From Candidatus Opimibacter iunctus (lineage in GTDB: Bacteria; Bacteroidota; Bacteroidia; Chitinophagales; Saprospiraceae), in the NCBI GenBank assembly GCA_016716665.1, contig JADJVH010000013.1:1-64000 (forward strand): 64,000 nt of DNA, given 5' to 3'. Of this stretch, positions 60,209-64,000 are shown piece after piece; position 1 is the first letter of the stretch, and every line of letters begins with the position of its first letter. The notes beneath the pieces are model-generated. The model saw only the letters and a program-made list of their open reading frames with translations, was not told the origin of the DNA and did no database searches. Position numbers and translations under genes: made by a program.

Positions 60209-60493
60209 ATGATCACCTTCTGGATACTTTGGATTTTCAATGCTGTCATGGCACTGATCCCAATCTATTTCTTTTTTATTGGCCTGGCTGACGGATCTGT
60301 TGATGGTGACAATATGGGGATATGGATGATATTACTGTCAGTAGTCACCTTGATCCTTGGAGGGACATACTGGCTGAAAACCAAAAACCAGGTATTGGCA
60401 GCTAAGGTGTTATTGTGGATTACCACAGTGCCATGTATCCTTGTGATCCTCTATTTTGCCATAGCTATCTTTGGAAATGCAAGGTGGAACTAA
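60209..60493 (+). CDS. Small three-helix membrane protein, paralogue 1
   Basis: A 94-aa protein with three hydrophobic segments (LWIFNAVMALIPIYFFFIGL, MGIWMILLSVVTLILGG, LLWITTVPCILVILYFAIAI), ending FGNARWN. It is about 40% identical by eye to the next ORF, with the same length and the same ends (PxYFFFIGLxDGS and xxWN), so the two arose by tandem duplication. No family name recognised; the GxxxGG-like and WLKTK/WLRDH loops are conserved. Confidence 0.7.
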   Translation: MITFWILWIFNAVMALIPIYFFFIGLADGSVDGDNMGIWMILLSVVTLILGGTYWLKTKNQVLAAKVLLWITTVPCILVILYFAIAIFGNARWN

Positions 60494-60605
60494 TACATGA
60501 ATCTATCATACTCGTTTTCGTGTTAACTTTAACCAACGCATAGTGACCGGATATACCTCACAATACATAGTCTGAAATGATTTTATTACTCCTCAATCAA
60601 TACAT

Positions 60606-60890
60606 ATGAACCTCTTCACAATTCTCTGGTATTTCACAGCTATCATGTCCCTGGTACCGGTGTATTTCTTCTTCATCGGATTGAAGGACGGTTCGATCAC
60701 TACCCGCAATTTCGCCTTATGGTTGCTCATCCTGCTTATCATCGCGGGTGTCCTGATCGGTTCAAACTGGCTCCGGGATCACGATCGGTTGAATATGGCG
60801 GAATGGCTCCTCGGTTTGGCAGCAGTTCCTGGTTTACTTGTACTACTGTATTTTATAGTAGTGCTTATCGGTAAGCCAAAGTGGAATTGA
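60606..60890 (+). CDS. Small three-helix membrane protein, paralogue 2
   Basis: A 94-aa tandem paralogue of the preceding ORF: TILWYFTAIMSLVPVYFFFI, LWLLILLIIAGVLIGSNWL, LLGLAAVPGLLVLLYFIVVL, ending IGKPKWN. The charged loops differ (TTRNF versus DGDNM). The 112-bp gap between the two contains no other feature. Function unknown. Confidence 0.7.
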   Translation: MNLFTILWYFTAIMSLVPVYFFFIGLKDGSITTRNFALWLLILLIIAGVLIGSNWLRDHDRLNMAEWLLGLAAVPGLLVLLYFIVVLIGKPKWN

Positions 60891-60934
60891 TTTCTTATTG
60901 CTGTATTCCCTTTTTCTAAATTAACTTATCCCCT

Positions 60935-61582
60935 ATGCCAGAAGCACCGGATTACAACCAGGCCGCTGAAGTCTTCCGCAAGACTATGGAAGAGGCGCTG
61001 GCCAACATTGATGTGGTCAATGCCAATCTCAAGAAGGAACAAGAGAAAGCAATTGATATGCAGATTGCAGCCAAGGATGAATTCAACCGTATACAAAACG
61101 AGGCACATCAGATATCAGAAGCCTACATGGAGCAACACAGGAAGGAATATCTCGCTCAAATGCGTGATGAAATCTTGCTGGAGGTGACCAGGAAACTCAT
61201 ATTGGAAGAAGTACCATCAGATAAATTGAAATCCGCATTGGAACTCCCTCCCAAGATTCTTGCAGACGCGTGGTTTTATGTCGGTTTTGAAAAACTTGAT
61301 GATCATTACATTGGACATGTTGGCTATATCAACCAGGGGCGTTCCGGTACGGTCATCTTTTATCGAAACGATCTGACGATCCATTTTCCTTTTGAGTTTG
61401 GTGGAGGAGAGACCCTGGCGATTATTGATGTGCCCACACCAGAGAACTGGGAAAGGGAAACAAAGACTTTACTCGCTGACCGACAGGTGATCCTCGAGTT
61501 TGTGGCAAAACGCGTCATCAGGGATCAGGCTTCAAAGTGCACCTACTTCATAGGTCCTGACAAAATCCTGATCCAATATTGA
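60935..61582 (+). CDS. Conserved hypothetical protein with N-terminal coiled coil
   Basis: 215 aa. Residues ~5-85 are a long charged helix (EEALANIDVVNANLKKEQEK), then a mixed alpha/beta part (DHYIGHVGYINQGRSGTVIF, HFPFEFGGGETLAIIDVP, KCTYFIGPDKILIQY). No signal peptide or membrane segment, so cytoplasmic. No family recognised. It is joined to the next small membrane protein ORF (TTG start overlapping its stop), suggesting a two-gene unit. Confidence 0.65.
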   Translation: MPEAPDYNQAAEVFRKTMEEALANIDVVNANLKKEQEKAIDMQIAAKDEFNRIQNEAHQISEAYMEQHRKEYLAQMRDEILLEVTRKLILEEVPSDKLKSALELPPKILADAWFYVGFEKLDDHYIGHVGYINQGRSGTVIFYRNDLTIHFPFEFGGGETLAIIDVPTPENWERETKTLLADRQVILEFVAKRVIRDQASKCTYFIGPDKILIQY

Positions 61583-61980
61583 AACCACCCATCCTCATGG
61601 TTATGAATCGATTTTTTCATTTTCTGGTTGGACCCGAATTATTGTGGTTGTGTTTTTATCTCCTTGTATTGGTCATCATCAAGGCATCAGGCTCTCCTGT
61701 CAAATCCATGGATGGATTCTGGGAGTCTACAGCTTGGTTTGTGCCTTTGCTGCTGATCCCTCTCACGTTTATGCTGTATTACGCTCCGGGTGTGATCAGG
61801 GACTGGATGTTGCTGAGGATATGGATAGTCGGACTGGTCGGCGGACACTATGTGTTAAGCAAAAGTTTGGCAGCATACACCGAGCAGGGCCCTGGCATTG
61901 GTACGGCTTATATCATGGGCATGGGTTTATTATTTTTCCTCCTGATCGCCGGATCAATCTGGGCTAAACTCAAATTTTAG
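61579..61980 (+). CDS. Small membrane protein, four hydrophobic segments
   Basis: 133 aa if TTG at 61579 is the start (overlapping the upstream stop); the ATG at 61597 or 61603 is an alternative. Segments: LLWLCFYLLVLVIIKASG, STAWFVPLLLIPLTFMLYYA, WMLLRIWIVGLVGGHYVLS, IMGMGLLFFLLIAGSIWAKL. No family recognised. Likely cotranscribed with the coiled-coil ORF before it. Confidence 0.6.
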   Translation: MKPPILMVMNRFFHFLVGPELLWLCFYLLVLVIIKASGSPVKSMDGFWESTAWFVPLLLIPLTFMLYYAPGVIRDWMLLRIWIVGLVGGHYVLSKSLAAYTEQGPGIGTAYIMGMGLLFFLLIAGSIWAKLKF

Positions 61981-61981
61981 C

Positions 61982-62161
61982 GATTTTGTCCTCACACGGG
62001 ACTATGGCATAGAGTGGGGCAGACAAAACTTCCACAACGGCCTCGTATTCCTCGGCTTCCTCTCCTACGAGCAGTGCCTCACGAGGACAGACCTCAATCA
62101 CGCAACCATGACCAAGGAAATCCTTTCCTCCATCCGAAATGAAATCTTATCAGCAGATTGA
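61982..62161 (+). pseudogene. Orphan coding remnant (59 codons, no start)
   Basis: The frame reads DFVLTRDYGIEWGRQNFHNG and continues to TKEILSSIRNEILSAD then TGA at 62159. Its amino-acid composition and third-position use look coding, yet it has no ATG before residue 43 and no upstream gene body. It follows the stop of the 133-aa ORF by one base. Most likely the C-terminal remnant of a lost gene; the family is not recognised. Confidence 0.4.
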
Positions 62162-62195
62162 TGCCACATCCCCCTCAAAACCCACTCACCCTCAA

Positions 62196-62514
62196 CTGGT
62201 AGCTGGTGGCTGATAGCTGATAGCAAATTCTTAATCACGCCCACTCTCACTCCCACACTACCGGTAGCTGGTAGCTGGTAGCTGACGGCTGTCAGCTCAA
62301 ACCAAATCCCTATCCCCCACATACTCAGATCTCACACAACTGGTAGCTGGTAGCTGGTAGCTAGTAGCTGGTAGCTGACGGCTGATAGCTGACGGCTTTT
62401 AGTCAAATCCCTAACACACTCACACTCTAACACACACCACTGGTAGCTGGTAGCTGGCGGCTGATAGCTGACAGCTGATGGCTGATAGCTGATAGCTGAC
62501 GGCCGATAGCTCAA
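62196..62514. repeat. Heptamer arrays (CTGGTAG / CTGATAG / CTGACGG)
   Basis: Four heptamer blocks (62196-62224, 62271-62300, 62339-62400, 62441-62514) separated by CACACTCACACTC-type spacers, ending at the fumC stop. Same units as 3619-3675. Long frames through it give only SYQLPATSYQ-like peptides. Confidence 0.8.
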
Positions 62515-63893
62515 ACCATATCTTCCGCCCTGACCCACTTATCAAACTGGTCAGCAGTCAGATACCCAAGTGCAATTGCCGCTTCCTTCAGCGTCGTATT
62601 CTCCTTATGCGCTTTCTTGGCGATTTCAGCAGACTTGTCATAACCGATATGCGTATTGAGTGCAGTCACCAGCATCAGCGAATTGTCAAGATGCATCTTG
62701 ATCCGTGCATGATTAGGCTCGATACCGTCAACACAATGTTCTACAAAGCTGTGACATGAATCAGCAATCAACCTGGCAGATGTCAGGAAGTTAAAGATGA
62801 TCACCGGCTTGAATACATTGAGTTCAAAGTGTCCTTGCATAGCACCTACATTGATGGCCACATCATTACCGATTACCTGGGCCATACACATAGTCATAGC
62901 CTCAGATTGCGTTGGATTGACTTTGCCTGGCATGATCGATGAGCCGGGTTCATTGGAAGGGATGTTGATCTCTCCTATGCCACTTCGAGGTCCTGATGCA
63001 AGCAAGCGGATGTCATTGGCTATTTTATTGAGCGAAACCGCTACTGTTTTCAATGCACCATGCGCCTCCACGATGGCATCGTGGGCGGCCAGGGATTCAA
63101 ATTTATTTTTTGCAGTGACAAACGGATAGCCGGTCAGTTCTCCGATTTTCTTAGCTACTTTCTTATCGTACCCTTTTGGTGCATTGAGGCCTGTGCCTAC
63201 CGCGGTGCCACCAAGGGCAAGTTCGGTGAGATGGGGCAGGGTATTCTTGATTGCTTTTATACCATGTTCAACTTGTGACGCATAGCCACTGAATTCCTGG
63301 CCTAGTGTCAAAGGCGTTGCATCCATCAGGTGTGTACGGCCTATCTTGACAATAGCCTTGAATTCCTTTGCCTTTGCATCAAGCGATGCATGCAGGAGTG
63401 TCAACGCAGGAATGGTATGCTCTACGAGATAGCTGAAGGCAGCAATGCTCATCGCGGTCGGAAAGGTATCATTGGAGGATTGCGACTTATTCACATCATC
63501 ATTGGGATGCAGATATTTCTTAGCATCATCCAGTTTGCCTCCCTTGATGACATGGCCACGATTGGCGATCACTTCATTGAGGTTCATATTGGATTGTGTA
63601 CCTGACCCCGTTTGCCATACGACCAGCGGGAAATGATCATCGAGTTGACCTTTGGAGATTTCATCACACACTTTGCCGATCAGTTTGGCTTTGGGTTGAG
63701 GCAATACCCCGAGATCCATATTGACCAGTGCGGCAGCCTTTTTAAGGACCGCAAATGCCCTGATGATTTCGATAGGCATACGGTGGCCACCGATTTTAAA
63801 GTTGTCTTTGCTTCGTTGTGTTTGTGCGCCCCAATATACATCAGCAGGTACCTGTACAGGTCCCATACTGTCTTTTTCTATTCTGTATTCCAT
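62511..63893 (-). CDS. fumC: Fumarate hydratase, class II
   Basis: A 460-aa TCA-cycle enzyme interconverting fumarate and malate; iron-independent homotetramer in known relatives. MEYRIEKDSMGPVQVPAD and WGAQTQRSKDNFKIGG at the N-terminus, SGTQSNMNLNEVIANRG (B-region), KIGRTHLMDATPLTLGQE with the catalytic His, and GSSIMPGKVNPTQSEAMTM, the fumarase/aspartase signature with the catalytic Ser loop. Full length. The stop codon lies at the edge of the heptamer arrays. It takes up fumarate released by fumarylacetoacetase, although the genes are not linked in an operon. Confidence 0.97.
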   Translation of the reverse strand: MEYRIEKDSMGPVQVPADVYWGAQTQRSKDNFKIGGHRMPIEIIRAFAVLKKAAALVNMDLGVLPQPKAKLIGKVCDEISKGQLDDHFPLVVWQTGSGTQSNMNLNEVIANRGHVIKGGKLDDAKKYLHPNDDVNKSQSSNDTFPTAMSIAAFSYLVEHTIPALTLLHASLDAKAKEFKAIVKIGRTHLMDATPLTLGQEFSGYASQVEHGIKAIKNTLPHLTELALGGTAVGTGLNAPKGYDKKVAKKIGELTGYPFVTAKNKFESLAAHDAIVEAHGALKTVAVSLNKIANDIRLLASGPRSGIGEINIPSNEPGSSIMPGKVNPTQSEAMTMCMAQVIGNDVAINVGAMQGHFELNVFKPVIIFNFLTSARLIADSCHSFVEHCVDGIEPNHARIKMHLDNSLMLVTALNTHIGYDKSAEIAKKAHKENTTLKEAAIALGYLTADQFDKWVRAEDMV

Positions 63894-64000
63894 AGTCTTT
63901 GCATTGAACGGCTAAGATAACCATGCGGGTATGGAAGTCAATGCACAATGACTTAAATCATGCGCAAATTGCCCAAGATCATTGATCTGCCCGGATGAGG

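Noticed and set aside
62196..62514. Possible CRISPR array
   Set aside because: Units are 7 nt and directly adjacent, with no constant-length unique spacers and no cas genes in the window.
62098..62538. Minus-strand frames in the heptamer arrays (SYQLPATSYQ-type peptides)
   Set aside because: They consist of translated 7-nt repeats, lack any domain, and occur equally at 3504-3686.

Overview
The window looks like chromosome from a Bacteroidota bacterium, most plausibly of the Saprospiria type. The signs are type IX secretion (T9SS) sorting domains on large surface proteins, a PorP/SprF-like protein beside an OmpA/PD40 protein, Cys-rich HYR-type repeats with dockerin-like modules, NVGIGT-type surface repeats, TPR-membrane-LuxR regulators, and TAnnTTTG-like promoter boxes very close to start codons. 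The placement is inferred from gene content, not from a marker-gene tree.

Layout. 1-3523: 3' part of a surface protein of about 14 Ig/PKD-like repeats, broken by several frameshifts and losing most of its T9SS type B sorting domain. 3679-7087: AI-2E family permease and an orphan molybdopterin oxidoreductase. 7649-12891: an accessory metabolic island (DUF1214 protein, sulfotransferase, SDR, EthD-like protein, 3-beta-HSD-like dehydrogenase), bracketed by two inverted copies of a palindromic intergenic repeat. 13205-19312: glutathione peroxidase, a 1102-aa LVIVD/NVGIGT surface protein, a small membrane protein and a TPR-LuxR regulator. 19669-28132: a giant HYR-repeat adhesin (about 2,800 aa if joined across two frameshifts) ending in dockerin-like, cohesin-like and T9SS type A modules; a sigma-54-like promoter and a palindrome lie upstream. 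28219-38398: metF, an M14 peptidase, two APC permeases, a TPR lipoprotein and a dicarboxylate/amino-acid symporter, suggesting peptide and amino-acid use. 38754-43318: DUF2279 protein, PorP/SprF-like protein and an OmpA-DUF1573 protein. 43465-47503: pnuC, a Rieske oxygenase, an SH3-like secreted protein and an MFS carrier. 47684-52956: an LAS-fold peptidase candidate, an AhpD-like protein and the tyrosine/homogentisate genes hppD, fahA and hmgA. 53140-54446: a frameshifted secreted protein flanked by 34-bp repeats. 54605-63893: DUF2490 protein, tag, metG (split by a small deletion), lnt, small membrane proteins and fumC.

The genes suggest a surface-active heterotroph that degrades protein and amino acids: M14 peptidase, amino-acid carriers, and tyrosine broken down through homogentisate to fumarate, which fumC can take up. 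Intergenic DNA is rich in repeats: a palindromic element (4 copies), CCCCTTTAGGGG stems, a 34-bp inverted repeat (3 copies), 7/8-nt degenerate tandem repeats at gene ends, and single structured elements.

Caveat: six genes carry reading-frame breaks, several at homopolymers, and five of the six encode exported proteins. Sequencing or assembly error is the simplest explanation and should be excluded before biological meaning is given to the breaks. No rRNA, tRNA, CRISPR array, prophage or recognisable transposase was found.
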